Positions 54,201 to 62,751 of a stretch of DNA of 64,000 nt are shown piece by piece. This stretch comes from Promicromonospora sukumoe 327MFSha3.1. Lineage in GTDB: Bacteria; Actinomycetota; Actinomycetes; Actinomycetales; Cellulomonadaceae. A program made the position numbers and the translations under genes. The stretch covers positions 1-64,000 of the forward strand of contig NZ_ARQM01000003.1 of assembly GCF_000385135.1 (NCBI RefSeq), read 5' to 3'. Within the stretch, counting starts at the first letter, position 1. The number at the start of each line of letters is the position of its first letter. A model generated the notes under the pieces. The model worked only from the letters and a program-made list of their open reading frames with translations. It did not search any database and was not told the DNA's origin.

Positions 54201-54779
54201 GCCGAGGGGCGCCAGCGTGAAGTCGGACAGCACGAAGTCGTCGTGGTTGACGCCGCAGTCGGAGTCGATGGTGCCCACCACGACCTCGACCGTGTTCTCG
54301 CCGGTCACGAGGTACTCGTTGGGCACCTCGAGCTCGACGCGCTGGCTCACGGCATCGGGCAGGTGGATGGGCTCCGAGCCGTTGACCGACACGTAGTTCC
54401 TGTACCGCGCCTCGGTCGAGTTGGTGCCCACGGTGTAGCCGAGCACGGACGTGCCGTGGGTCTCCGTGGCGCCCGGGACGGCGTCGCCGTCCACGGTCAG
54501 GCTCGCGACGTCGTCGCCGGGGGCGACGGGCTCGGCCGCGACGGGCACGGTGCCCTCGAGGAACTCGCCCTCGTCCGGTGTGAGGACCGGGCTGCCCGTG
54601 GCCGGGGCCTCCGGCTGGTGCGGGGCGGTCGCCGTCGAGGCGGCGGGACGCGCCGTGTCCGCGGGGGCGGCGGACGACGACGTCGCTGCCCAGCCCGTCA
54701 TGGCGAGCGTGGCCGCCGTGACCGCCGCGACGAGGCCGGCCTGCTGGCGGCCCCGCTGTTTCCTGGTGACTGGCCGCAT
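51273..54779 (-). CDS. Large secreted metallophosphoesterase
   Basis: A 1168-residue exported protein. Signal peptide (about 1-38, ending SSSAAPA). Two tandem modules of about 190 residues follow, each with the pattern GT-x-DC-x-DDF-x-[LI]-S and a later FGDGTCGS or MGDGTCGS, then a third smaller beta domain, an Ig-like stretch, and a calcineurin-type phosphoesterase (about 800-1080) with HYTDTQ, HTGDITETN, GNHDNQS, THDYLEP and AGHRHG. A fibronectin-like C-terminus follows. No sorting signal, so it is probably released or held by the repeats. The substrate may be a nucleotide or phosphodiester. Strong ribosome binding site GGGAGGA. Confidence 0.88.
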   Translation of the reverse strand: MRPVTRKQRGRQQAGLVAAVTAATLAMTGWAATSSSAAPADTARPAASTATAPHQPEAPATGSPVLTPDEGEFLEGTVPVAAEPVAPGDDVASLTVDGDAVPGATETHGTSVLGYTVGTNSTEARYRNYVSVNGSEPIHLPDAVSQRVELEVPNEYLVTGENTVEVVVGTIDSDCGVNHDDFVLSDFTLAPLGELADGEENEYTYSFGDGTCGSNTSLLLRAELTFFVQGDPKGTTGLSADLDTTTLTNGAHTIEATTASGDSTKHQVRVNNAPAGAPRLTPVDGTLANGTVTVTGARPADGEGATAELTVDGDAVETTETLGAGDAAFSFDVGSNAVDGKAANLLVVNGIEMPLGGSYASQRADVPVPNEWLRPGDNTVKVVTGTFAGDCNRDDFTISNLALTPAAGTATGVGLKPSYAMGDGTCGSSGTALREITVTFTVDAPARGLRADVDTATLSDGEHELAATSTTGETATRALFTDNSGPALVSATPADGDRLTSAVALAVALDDASGVVEGPDVTLDGDEIAVGDPVGPGLSAGEHTLEVSATDGLGNEVTHEIAFVSAGIPDAPADVAPASGTKGVGRTATLEAKVAGPDGGKVTAHFSAAEILTPNKAWQGRAAQVPTTLSTRGEKKVGTKGLEPGDGKSVDSLASGDVTYQRFDVPVRGKVEAPVLRWEGTADPARLVSLRAWNPDTRAWDVVASARGAAEGGTVLEGTVSRDYVDRGSVHAMVTGEDPFADDIDAGDKDRFEDPDDYDFSMVHYTDTQYLTEGAVEQETAEERAVWAQGYNGVMDWIVDNADERKIAYVAHTGDITETNIRAFSEELEDQVIGEFEFASQAQARIDAAGIPNGVVAGNHDNQSGTDATLYNEYFGPDRYEALSEGWEDASYGGVMEPGSNENHYDLFSAGGLDFVVVGLSYGVTRDEAEWAASIFDRYSDRNGILLTHDYLEPSASPDGRGANFGGSDGPLLYNLLVKDNPNVFMVLAGHRHGVGTNVRPPVVGDIGGGVVELLADYQFYTVSAGQLGLTEIGGYDPADQLQFGASFFRMLQFDVDRGEVSIDTYSPLLGEFGATEYDTEHRYNGLEDNMVLPVDLTSRSTSFSTESVVLYDPVREIGRDTVASGEVASVRWSGLKPGRTYGWFVTARTPGGGTTTASPAYFTTARR

Positions 54780-54920
54780 GGCCGTCCTCCCTGTGGTCCG
54801 TGAGATGGACGGCTCCGAGCGCGCCCGGAGGACAAACCTGGCCGGGCCGGGTGAACTCCACGGGTGCAGCAGGCAACAACCGGACAAATTGTCGGTACCC
54901 GCGAGCCCTACGCTCGGTCC

Positions 54921-55220
54921 ATGACGAACCACGACGAGATCCGGCTGTGCTGCCTGCTGTGGGCGCAGCCGGGCGAGGAGGCGGGCCTGACGGCCTACGA
55001 GGACAAGGTGCTGGCCCTGGTCCCGGAGCACGGCGGGACGGTGCTCCAGCGCGCGGCGTCCGACGGCGCGGCCGGCCGGCCGCACGAGGTGCAGCTCTAC
55101 CGGTTCGCCGGTCAGGCGGAGCTCGACGGGTACCTCGCCGACCCGCGCCGCACTGCGCTGACCGCGGAGCGGGACCGGGTCGTGGCGCGGACGGAGCTGT
55201 TCCCGGTCGAGCTGCTCTGA
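54921..55220 (+). CDS. Small stress/monooxygenase-fold protein, DUF1330-like
   Basis: A 99-residue protein that fits an antibiotic-monooxygenase-like dimeric ferredoxin fold: EIRLCCLLWAQPGEEAGLTAYED, HEVQLYRFAGQAELDGYLADPRR. Catalytic role unknown. TACGCT (54909-54914) ends six bases before ATG 54921 with no Shine-Dalgarno sequence, so the message is probably leaderless. Confidence 0.78.
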   Translation: MTNHDEIRLCCLLWAQPGEEAGLTAYEDKVLALVPEHGGTVLQRAASDGAAGRPHEVQLYRFAGQAELDGYLADPRRTALTAERDRVVARTELFPVELL

Positions 55221-55250
55221 TCCGGCGGGCCCGGCCCGGTCGTGGGAACG

Positions 55251-55282
55251 ACGAAGGCCCCCACCGTGGTGGGGGCCTTCGT
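55251..55282. terminator. Terminator between convergent gene and tRNA-Lys
   Basis: Fifteen-base arms ACGAAGGCCCCCACC and complement around GT; pairs completely. Serves the plus-strand gene and the minus-strand tRNA. Confidence 0.85.
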
Positions 55283-55289
55283 CAGGTTG

Positions 55290-55362
<73 letters not shown>

Positions 55363-55480
55363 CTGCGACGGGAAGATTACCAGGGTCTGGGACCCTCGGC
55401 GCACCGATTTCTGCGCCTCACGAACGGACGTGATCCACCCTGCCGCCACAGGGCGAGAAGGGGCCGCGAGGCCGTCGTGC

Positions 55481-55556
<76 letters not shown>

Positions 55557-55672
55557 GCAACGGAGAGAAACACTACCAGGACCAGGGGCGTCATCGGTAA
55601 CCGAACGAGCGGGCCCTGCCTGTGAACTGCGTGACAGCCGGACCGGGCCGACCGTCGCTACGCTCCGGCAGC

Positions 55673-56242
55673 ATGACCGTCACCGGCACCGGCGCGAGTT
55701 CCCTGGCAGACACCGCGACGCGGCCCGAGCAGGCAGTACTCCTGCGACGCGTACGAGCGTGGCTGATCGTCTTCGTCGTCGGCCTGGTGCTGAGCGGCGT
55801 CACGGCGTTCCCGTTGACGACGGAGGTCCGGTGGGGCCACGAGCTCCTCCTCGCGTGGGGTGCGGACGCCTGGCTGCCAGGCCTCGTCGACTGGTTCGCC
55901 CGGGTCCGCGAAGGGCTGGAGGTCACGTCGCGGAACTACCCGTTCATCGCGTACGGCACGGACTGGCTCGCGTTCGCGCACCTCGTCATCGCCGTCGCCT
56001 TCTGGGGCCCGTTGCGCGACCCGGTCCGCAACCTGTGGGTCATCGACTTCGGGTTGATCGCGTGCGCGGGAATCATCCCGCTGGCCCTGATCGCCGGACC
56101 GGTCCGGGACATCCCGTGGGGCTGGAGCCTCATCGACATGTCGTTCGGCGTCTTCGGTGCGATCCCGCTGCTGCTCGTGCGCCGCATGATCAAGCGCCTG
56201 GAGGTCCTGCAGGCCGGGGCAGGGTCCGCCGGACCCGCCTGA
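55673..56242 (+). CDS. Membrane protein of unknown function
   Basis: A 189-residue protein with four predicted helices (LIVFVVGLVLSGVTAFPL; LAFAHLVIAVAFWGPL; NLWVIDFGLIACAGIIPLALIAG; SLIDMSFGVFGAIPLLLV). No known motif beyond RNLWVIDFGLIACAGIIP, which resembles uncharacterised membrane proteins. TACGCT ends eight bases before ATG 55673. A two-base gap separates it from the convergent GroES-like gene. Confidence 0.75.
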   Translation: MTVTGTGASSLADTATRPEQAVLLRRVRAWLIVFVVGLVLSGVTAFPLTTEVRWGHELLLAWGADAWLPGLVDWFARVREGLEVTSRNYPFIAYGTDWLAFAHLVIAVAFWGPLRDPVRNLWVIDFGLIACAGIIPLALIAGPVRDIPWGWSLIDMSFGVFGAIPLLLVRRMIKRLEVLQAGAGSAGPA

Positions 56243-56243
56243 C

Positions 56244-56597
56244 CTACAGGTAGAGCCCGGTGGAGCCGTCCGCCTCGTCGCTCTCGGCGACGCCGTGCAC
56301 GTCGCGCTCGCGCAGGAGCACGTAGTCCGTGCCGGCCAGGTCCACCTCGGCGCGGTCCTCGGGGTCGAACAGCACCCGGTCGCCCACGTCGACCTGGCGG
56401 ACGTGCTCCCCCTTGGCGACGACCGTGGCCCACGCGAGCCGCTTGGGCCCGACGGCGGTGGCCGGGATCACGAGGCCCGCCGTCGACTGGCGCTCCGCGG
56501 AGTCCGTCTCGGGCTCGACCAGCAGGCGGTCGTGCAGCATGCGGATCGGGAGGTTTCCGGGCTTCGTCACGGAGTCGGCAGTAGCGGGGGTGCTCAC
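56244..56597 (-). CDS. GroES-like co-chaperonin domain protein
   Basis: A 117-residue protein with the Cpn10 pattern: PIRMLHDRLLVEPETDSAERQSTAGLVIPATA, VVAKGEHVRQVDVGDRVLFDPEDRAEVDLAGTDYVLLRERDVHGV. The mobile-loop region is present but unusual (SAERQSTAGLVIP). No groEL is nearby, so it may be a divergent co-chaperonin rather than the housekeeping GroES. Acidic C-terminus. Confidence 0.83.
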   Translation of the reverse strand: MSTPATADSVTKPGNLPIRMLHDRLLVEPETDSAERQSTAGLVIPATAVGPKRLAWATVVAKGEHVRQVDVGDRVLFDPEDRAEVDLAGTDYVLLRERDVHGVAESDEADGSTGLYL

Positions 56598-56690
56598 GGG
56601 ATCAACGCTACGCGACTGCCGCGCGAGGTTGTCCACAGGGGTGTGGCGCGCGGGCCACGGGCAGGCCCCGGGGCGGCTAACGTTACGGGC

Positions 56691-57173
56691 ATGACGACTC
56701 GCCTCGAGCCCGGGGACAAGGCTCCCGACTTCACCCTCCCGACCGCCGACGGCGCCTCCGTCAGCCTCGCCGACCTGGCGAAGAGCACCGACAAGGGCGT
56801 CATCGTGTACTTCTACCCGGCCGCCGCGACGCCGGGCTGCACCAAGGAGGCGTGCGACTTCCGCGACTCGGAGGCGTCCCTGCTGGGCGCAGGCTACGCC
56901 GTCGTCGGCATCTCGCCCGACAAGGTCGCGAAGCTGGCCAAGTTCGCGCAGGACGAGACGCTCACCTTCCCGCTCGCGTCCGACGAGGACCACGCGACCC
57001 TGGAGGCGTACGGCGCCTGGGGCGAGAAGCAGAACTACGGCAAGACGTACGTGGGCGTCATCCGCTCGACGTTCGTGGTGAACCCGGACCTGACGGTCGC
57101 CGAGTCGTTCTACAACGTCAAGGCGACGGGCCACGTGGCCCGGATCCGCAAGGTGCTGGGGCTCGACTCCTAG
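56691..57173 (+). CDS. bcp: Thioredoxin-dependent peroxiredoxin, Bcp type
   Basis: A 160-residue peroxidase that reduces hydroperoxides. Peroxidatic Cys in TPGCTKEACDFRD, with the second Cys five residues later as in atypical two-Cys Bcp enzymes. The family start EPGDKAPDFTLPTADG is clear. Thioredoxin is encoded 1.4 kb downstream. TAACGT ends seven bases before ATG 56691, suggesting a leaderless transcript. Its stop overlaps the next start by one base. Confidence 0.94.
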   Translation: MTTRLEPGDKAPDFTLPTADGASVSLADLAKSTDKGVIVYFYPAAATPGCTKEACDFRDSEASLLGAGYAVVGISPDKVAKLAKFAQDETLTFPLASDEDHATLEAYGAWGEKQNYGKTYVGVIRSTFVVNPDLTVAESFYNVKATGHVARIRKVLGLDS

Positions 57174-58384
57174 TGGGATCGCCGGCCGACCTGCTCGACC
57201 TCGACGCCGAGCTCAGCGACACCGAGCTCGCGACGCGCGACCGCGTGCGGGAGTTCGTGGACCGCCGCGTGCGCCCGGACATCGCGCGCTGGTTCGCCGA
57301 CGCGCACTTCCCGCGCGAGCTCGTCCCGGAGCTGGGCGAGCTCGGGGTGCTCGGCATGCACCTGCACGGCTACGGCTGCGCGGGGCGGTCCGCCGTCGAG
57401 TACGGGCTGGCGGCCCAGGAGCTGGAGGCCGGCGACTCCGGTATCCGCACGTTCGTCTCGGTGCAGGGCTCGCTGGCGATGTCGGCGATCCACAAGCACG
57501 GCTCCGAGGCGCAGAAGCAGCAGTGGCTGCCGCGCATGGCGACGGGCGAGGTCGTGGGCTGCTTCGGGCTCACCGAGCCCGGCGCGGGGTCCGACCCGGC
57601 GAGCATGACCACGCGCGCCCGCTTCGAGCCCGGCTCCGAGGGCGGCGACGCCGGCGGCGAGTGGGTCCTGGACGGCGCCAAGCGCTGGATCGGCATGGCC
57701 TCGTTCGCCGACGTCGCGATCATCTGGGCCAAGGTGCGCGAGCCCCAGGCCGACGGCGGCGAGCGGGACCGCGTGCGCGGGTTCGTCGTGCCGACGTCGA
57801 CCCCCGGGTTCTCGGCGGTGCCGATCGAGCCCAAGCTGTCGATGCGCGCGTCCGTGCAGTGCGACGTCACGCTGGAGGGCGTGCGGCTGCCGGCCGACGC
57901 GATCCTGCCGGAGCACCCGGGCCTGGCCGGGCCGTTCGCCTGCCTCGACGAGGCACGCTACGGCATCGTGTGGGGCGCGGTCGGCGCGGCCCGGGACGCC
58001 TTCGAGGACGCCCTGGCCTACGCGCAGGGGCGCGAGCAGTTCGGCACGCCGGTCGCCGGGTTCCAGCTCACGCAGGCCAAGCTCGTCGACATGGCGCTGG
58101 AGATCACCAAGGCGCAGCTCATGGCGCTGCGCCTGGGCCGGCTCAAGGACGCCGGGCGGCTGGAGGGGCACATGATCTCGGCGGGCAAGCTCAACAACGC
58201 CCGCATCGCGATCGAGGTCTGCCGCACCGCCCGCACGGTGCTGGGCGGCAACGGCGTGACCCTCGACCACTCGCCGATGCGGCACGCCAGCAACCTGGAG
58301 TCGGTGCGCACCTACGAGGGCACCGACGAGGTGCACACGCTGGTGCTGGGCCGGCACCTCACGGGGATCGCCGCGTTCCGCTGA
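57173..58384 (+). CDS. Acyl-CoA dehydrogenase (glutaryl-CoA dehydrogenase-like)
   Basis: A 403-residue FAD enzyme. GCFGLTEPGAGSDPASM and WIGMASFADVAIIWAKV are the flavin and substrate segments, EPKLSMRASVQCDVTLEGVRLPAD is typical of glutaryl-CoA dehydrogenases, and RTYEGTDEVHTLVLGRHLTG carries the catalytic Glu. GTG 57173 shares one base with the bcp stop, so it probably depends on translation of that gene. Confidence 0.9.
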   Translation: MGSPADLLDLDAELSDTELATRDRVREFVDRRVRPDIARWFADAHFPRELVPELGELGVLGMHLHGYGCAGRSAVEYGLAAQELEAGDSGIRTFVSVQGSLAMSAIHKHGSEAQKQQWLPRMATGEVVGCFGLTEPGAGSDPASMTTRARFEPGSEGGDAGGEWVLDGAKRWIGMASFADVAIIWAKVREPQADGGERDRVRGFVVPTSTPGFSAVPIEPKLSMRASVQCDVTLEGVRLPADAILPEHPGLAGPFACLDEARYGIVWGAVGAARDAFEDALAYAQGREQFGTPVAGFQLTQAKLVDMALEITKAQLMALRLGRLKDAGRLEGHMISAGKLNNARIAIEVCRTARTVLGGNGVTLDHSPMRHASNLESVRTYEGTDEVHTLVLGRHLTGIAAFR

Positions 58385-58418
58385 CCTGCCGCTCACCTGC
58401 ACGTAGACTGAGCGCCGC

Positions 58419-58500
58419 GCGCGAGTGGCGTAATTGGCAGCCGCGCCAGGTTTAGGTCCTGGTGTCTTAGGACGTGCGGGTTCGAGTCCCGCCTCGCGCA
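58419..58500 (+). tRNA. tRNA-Leu (TAG), long variable arm
   Basis: Acceptor GCGCGAG/CTCGCGC, anticodon TAG in CAGGTTTAGGTCCTG, a class II variable arm (GTGTCTTAGGACGT) and T-arm GCGGGTTCGAGTCCCGC. No encoded CCA. Confidence 0.94.
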
Positions 58501-58511
58501 CCCCGTGTTCC

Positions 58512-58531
58512 CCGGCGCCCCCTGGTGCCGG
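58512..58531. terminator. Short hairpin after tRNA-Leu
   Basis: CCGGCGCC pairs with GGTGCCGG (one G-U) around CCCT, between the tRNA and the convergent thioredoxin gene. Weak terminator candidate. Confidence 0.4.
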
Positions 58532-58541
58532 CCCCGCCGCG

Positions 58542-58904
58542 TCAGCTCTGCTGCGCGGCGATGTCCTTGCGGACGGTGTCCATGTCGAGACCGCGGACGG
58601 CCTCCACGACCTCGGCGAGGCCCTTGGCGGGCAGCGCGCCGGCCTGGCGGAAGACGAGCACGCCGTCCCGGAACGCCATGAGCGTCGGGATGGACGTCAC
58701 CTGCGCGGCGGCCGAGATGCCGGGGTTCGCGTCGGTGTCGATCTTCGCGTGGACGATGTCCTCGTTCTTCTCCGAGGATGCCTCGAAGACGGGGCCGAAC
58801 ATCTTGCACGGCGGGCACCACGTGGCCCAGAAGTCCACGAGGACGATCCCGTTGTCGCTGACGGTCTTCTCGAACGTGGCGTCGGTGATGTCGACAGTTG
58901 CCAT
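58542..58904 (-). CDS. trxA: Thioredoxin
   Basis: A 120-residue disulfide reductase. Active site WATWCPPCK (CPPC instead of the common CGPC), cis-Pro in TSIPTLMAF, and the conserved FEKTVSDNGIVLVDFWA start. The CPPC centre is found in some actinobacterial thioredoxins. AAAGGAAG precedes ATG 58904. Confidence 0.93.
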   Translation of the reverse strand: MATVDITDATFEKTVSDNGIVLVDFWATWCPPCKMFGPVFEASSEKNEDIVHAKIDTDANPGISAAAQVTSIPTLMAFRDGVLVFRQAGALPAKGLAEVVEAVRGLDMDTVRKDIAAQQS

Positions 58905-59058
58905 GTCACGCTTCCTTTCGTTGGGCGTCTACCAGGTAGAGCACAGCCCCACCCTCTGCTATTCCGGGAGGGCCGGTTCGGCGGTCCGTGTCACATTCGG
59001 GTACCGATCGGACGGCGCGGGTCAGGCACCGCTTGGCCCGAACTGGTAGAACGGACCC

Positions 59059-59628
59059 GTGACGGACACTGCCGACTACCCTGCCGACGATTTCTACCGC
59101 GAGCCTGCCCCGGTCTCGGGCTGGATGACCGACGAGGACCTCGCCGTGGTACGCGCGCAGCTCCCGCTCGTGTACGTCGACGCCGTGCCGGTGCGCGTCG
59201 ACGACTCGGGCGACGTGGTCGCCGTCGGGCTGCTGCTGCGCGTGAACCCGCAGGGCGTGATGACCCGGGCCCTGGTCTCGGGCCGCGTGATGTACCACGA
59301 GCGCCTCCGGGACGCGCTGCTGCGCCACATCGAGAAGGACCTCGGCCCGGTCGCGCTGCCGCAGGTGCCGCCGTCGCCGCAGCCGTTCACCGTCGCCGAG
59401 TACTTCCCCACCCCGGGGATCACCGCGTTCCACGACCCGCGCCAGCACGCGGTCTCGCTCGCGTACGTGGTGCCCGTGACGGGCGACTGCCGCCCGCAGC
59501 AGAACGCACTCGACCTCGCGTGGCTCACGCCGGAGGAGGCCTGCGCGGACGACGTCCAGGCCGAGATGATGAACGGGCAGGGCATGCTGATCAAGCAGGC
59601 GATGGCCCACGTGGGCCGGCTGCCCTGA
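59059..59628 (+). CDS. Nudix-fold protein, DUF4916
   Basis: A 189-residue protein with a degenerate Nudix box (GRVMYHERLRDALLRHIEKDLG lacks the classic REUxEE), matching the actinobacterial DUF4916 group. It may have lost pyrophosphatase activity. TAGAAC ends six bases before GTG 59059 with no Shine-Dalgarno sequence. Confidence 0.82.
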   Translation: MTDTADYPADDFYREPAPVSGWMTDEDLAVVRAQLPLVYVDAVPVRVDDSGDVVAVGLLLRVNPQGVMTRALVSGRVMYHERLRDALLRHIEKDLGPVALPQVPPSPQPFTVAEYFPTPGITAFHDPRQHAVSLAYVVPVTGDCRPQQNALDLAWLTPEEACADDVQAEMMNGQGMLIKQAMAHVGRLP

Positions 59629-59633
59629 CGGTC

Positions 59634-61304
59634 TCAGCCCGTCTGCGTCAGGTCCAGGACCGGCCAGTCCTCCAGGTCCGAGCGCATGCGGCGGTCGTGC
59701 GTCGCGACGACGACGGCGCACGGCGTCACCTGGAGGGCGCGCGTGAGCTCGTCCACCAGGTCGATCGACAGGTGGTTCGTCGGCTCGTCGAGCAGCAGCA
59801 GGTGCGGGGCGTGCAGCAGCGCCCGCGCCAGCTCGAACCGGCGGCGCTGCCCCGCGGACAGCTCGGCGAGCGGCCGGTCCAGGTCCTCCTCGCTGAGCAG
59901 GCCGAGGCCCGCGACCGGCACCACGTGGTCGGGGTCCAGCTCGCCCGAGGCCAGCAGCCGCAGCGCCTCGTCGGCGTAGGTCTCGAACCCGGACCGAAGG
60001 CGCGCCTTGCCGGTGATCGGCTCGCTCTCCTGGCCGACGACGCCGATGCGCGCGCCGGCCGCGACCGTGCGGCTCCCCCGGTCCAGCTCCAGCGTGCCGG
60101 CCAGGGCCGCGAGCAGCGTCGACTTGCCGGTGCCGTTCGGCCCCACCACGAGCAGGCGGCCCGACGGCGGGATCGCCACCCGGGTGCCGGGCAGGTCCAG
60201 GCGGGCGCCGTCGTTGCCCGCGGCGGCCGGAGCGGATCCCGCGGGGAAGTCGACGCGCGGCGACCGGACCTCCACCACCGGGTTGCTCGGGTCCCAGCCC
60301 GGTGACATCGCCGGCAGGTCGGGGAAGCCCAGCTCGACCGGCGGAGCGGGCACCTCGATGGCCTCGGCCTCGAGCTTCTGGACCAGCCGGTCGGCGGCCT
60401 TCACGTGGATGCGGGCGCGCGTGGCGCGGCGGTGCTTCTGCGACCCCTTGCCCGGGCGCCACTCGTCGGACAGCCCCTCGTAGGACTCGTCGAGCCGCTC
60501 GGCCAGGGCCGCGGCCCGCTTGCGCTCCGCGCGGTACCGCTGCCGCCACCGGTGCAGCGCCTGGGTCTTGGCGAACCGGTAGGCCAGGTAGCCCGGCTGC
60601 CCGTAGAGCACGGGCTTGCCGTCCCACGACGGGTCGAGGTCGAGGATCGCGGTGGCGACGTCGTCGAGCAGCTCGCGGTCGTGGGTGACCAGGACGACTG
60701 CACCGCGCCAGGCGACGAGCTCGCCGGTGAGGAACTCGATGGCGGAGTCGTCCAGGTGGTTCGTGGGCTCGTCGAGCAGCAGCAGGTCGGCGCGCTCCGC
60801 GAGGCGGCAGGCCAGCCGCACCCGGAACCGCTCCCCCACGCTGAGCTGGTCGAGCCGGCGGGCGGGGTCGCGCGGGGCGCCCAGGCGCGTGAGGGCCACC
60901 TCGACGCGGCGGTCGGCGTCCCACACCGCGAGGTGCTCCGCGAGCGAGAGGGTGCGCTCCAGCACCGCGAGATCGCCCGAGGCGTGGTCGAACGCGGCGG
61001 CCGCGGCATCCAGCTCCGCGGCGGCGGTGCGCAGCCCCTCCAGGGTCCCGGCGATCAGGTCGCCGATGGTCTGGCCCGGTTCGGGGTGGAGCTCCTGCTC
61101 GACGAGCGCGACGCTGCCCTGGCGGCGCACCTCGCCCGACTTCGGCGGCAGGTCACCGGCCAGCAGGTGCAGCAGGGTGGACTTGCCCGACCCGTTCTCG
61201 CCGACCACGCCGAGCCGCCCGCCCTGCGACACCGAGAAGCTGACCCCGTCCATGACGGGCCGCCCGGGATAGGCGAAACCGAGGTCCTGGGCGACGAGAT
61301 GCAT
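59634..61304 (-). CDS. ABC-F family ATPase, possible ribosome-protection protein
   Basis: A 556-residue double ATPase without membrane domains. Domain 1: GENGSGKST, signature LSVGERFRVRLA, LLLLDEPTNHLD. Domain 2: GPNGTGKST, LSAGQRRRFELA, LLLLDEPTNHLS. The linker between them is long, basic and coiled-coil-like (HRWRQRYRAERKRAAAL) and then Pro-rich, as in actinobacterial ABC-F proteins that dislodge antibiotics from the ribosome. No antibiotic gene is nearby, so a housekeeping translation role is equally possible. Confidence 0.88.
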   Translation of the reverse strand: MHLVAQDLGFAYPGRPVMDGVSFSVSQGGRLGVVGENGSGKSTLLHLLAGDLPPKSGEVRRQGSVALVEQELHPEPGQTIGDLIAGTLEGLRTAAAELDAAAAAFDHASGDLAVLERTLSLAEHLAVWDADRRVEVALTRLGAPRDPARRLDQLSVGERFRVRLACRLAERADLLLLDEPTNHLDDSAIEFLTGELVAWRGAVVLVTHDRELLDDVATAILDLDPSWDGKPVLYGQPGYLAYRFAKTQALHRWRQRYRAERKRAAALAERLDESYEGLSDEWRPGKGSQKHRRATRARIHVKAADRLVQKLEAEAIEVPAPPVELGFPDLPAMSPGWDPSNPVVEVRSPRVDFPAGSAPAAAGNDGARLDLPGTRVAIPPSGRLLVVGPNGTGKSTLLAALAGTLELDRGSRTVAAGARIGVVGQESEPITGKARLRSGFETYADEALRLLASGELDPDHVVPVAGLGLLSEEDLDRPLAELSAGQRRRFELARALLHAPHLLLLDEPTNHLSIDLVDELTRALQVTPCAVVVATHDRRMRSDLEDWPVLDLTQTG

Positions 61305-61457
61305 CCGACCAGACTACGGGGGACCCGTCGTCGGGCCGAAGCCGGGGCGGCGCACCACCGGCCCGCGCCCCCGGCCCCCCGCTTTCGTTTACGCCCCGGG
61401 CCGGCCCGCGCGAGGATGTGTCCGACCCCCGGCCCGCACCGCGACCCCAGGAGTGCC

Positions 61458-62675
61458 GTGTCCCTGACCACGCCCGCCGACCCGCCGGCGCTGCGCCTGA
61501 CCAACCTGCTCCTGGCGCCCACCGCCCGCACGCGCCGGGACCCGGACGCCGTGTTCGACCGGATGATCGCGCGCGCCTCCCGTGGCCGCGCCCCGCTGAG
61601 CGCGGAGAACGCCGCCGACCTGGAGCACCTGCGGCTCGCGCTGCGCGCGTTCGCGGACTTCCCCGGCCTGAGCCCGCTCGGCTGGACGGCCGGCCAGGAG
61701 CTGGTGCGCCTCCGGATCAGGAACCGCGTCGTGGTGGGCGACCTGCGTGCCCGCCACCCCGAGGTCGCCGACGAGCCGGTCACGGCGCCGGTGTTCGTGG
61801 TCGGCATGCCGCGGACGGGCACGACGCTCGCCTACAACGTGCTCTCCCGCTCGCCCGGCCACCGCGGGCCGCAGCTGTGGGAGATGACCTACCCCGGTCT
61901 TGCCGTCGACGACGCGCGGCGGGCCGCGCTGATCCGCCGCACGGGGCGCAAGTTCGCCATGACGTCCCGCCTGAGCGCGACGTGGGACACGATCCACCCG
62001 ATGTACGCGGCGGCCGAGGAGGAGGACACCTTCATCCGCGCGCACTCCGAGATGCACGCCTCCGCCGTACCGATGCCGGACTACCTGGACCGGCTGGCGA
62101 CCTTCGACGCCCGGCCGGACTACCGGTTCCTGCGCGACACGCTGCAGCTCCTGTCGCACGGCCGACCCGCCCGTCGCTGGGTGCTCAAGCACCCCGCGAA
62201 CCTCTTCCACCTGGCGGCGATCCGCGACGTGTTCCCCGACGCCCGGTTCGTGTGGACCCACCGCGCACCCGAGGTCGCAATGGCCTCGCTGTGCTCTCTG
62301 GCCGAGTCCGCACGGCGGATCCACCGGCGGCCGGACGCCGTGGACCTCGCCGGGATCGGGCCGGAATGGCTGGCGATCATGTCCCGGGGCGTCACCCGCG
62401 CGCTGGAACAGCGCGCGGCGCTCGGAGCCGACGTCGTGGTCGACCTGCCGTACGACCGGCTCACGGCTGACCCGGGCGCCGTGCTGCCGGACCTGTTCGA
62501 GCGACTCGGCGCCCGGTGGCGCGCCGACGACGACGCGAACCTGGCCGCAGCGCTCGAAGCGCCCCGGAACCGGCCGGTCCACCGGTACACGCTCGACCGG
62601 TTCGGCCTGACGCCGGACGACGTGCACGCCGCGTTCGGCGACTACCTGACCCTGTTGCGCACCCTGCCGGCGTGA
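61458..62675 (+). CDS. Sulfotransferase-family protein
   Basis: A 405-residue protein with the PAPS 5'-phosphate loop VVGMPRTGTTLAYNVLSRSP and the second PAPS element RRWVLKHPANLFHLAAIRDVFPDARFVWTHR. It resembles actinobacterial sulfotransferases that modify lipids or glycans. The N-terminal 100 residues are helical. AGGAG precedes GTG 61458. Substrate unknown. Confidence 0.88.
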   Translation: MSLTTPADPPALRLTNLLLAPTARTRRDPDAVFDRMIARASRGRAPLSAENAADLEHLRLALRAFADFPGLSPLGWTAGQELVRLRIRNRVVVGDLRARHPEVADEPVTAPVFVVGMPRTGTTLAYNVLSRSPGHRGPQLWEMTYPGLAVDDARRAALIRRTGRKFAMTSRLSATWDTIHPMYAAAEEEDTFIRAHSEMHASAVPMPDYLDRLATFDARPDYRFLRDTLQLLSHGRPARRWVLKHPANLFHLAAIRDVFPDARFVWTHRAPEVAMASLCSLAESARRIHRRPDAVDLAGIGPEWLAIMSRGVTRALEQRAALGADVVVDLPYDRLTADPGAVLPDLFERLGARWRADDDANLAAALEAPRNRPVHRYTLDRFGLTPDDVHAAFGDYLTLLRTLPA

Positions 62676-62751
62676 CGGCGTCCGCTCCGGGCTGCCGGCC
62701 GCACGGGAGCCGCCCCCGCAGCGGTAGTCACGCGACGCCTAGGATGCGCTG

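Noticed and set aside
51534-54803. 1089-codon plus-strand open frame over the phosphoesterase
   Set aside because: Shadow frame of Val/Arg/Gly/Ala repeats; the minus strand carries the signal peptide and phosphoesterase motifs.
59634-62675. ABC-F plus sulfotransferase as part of an antibiotic gene cluster
   Set aside because: No synthase, tailoring or regulatory genes lie around them; neighbours are housekeeping genes.
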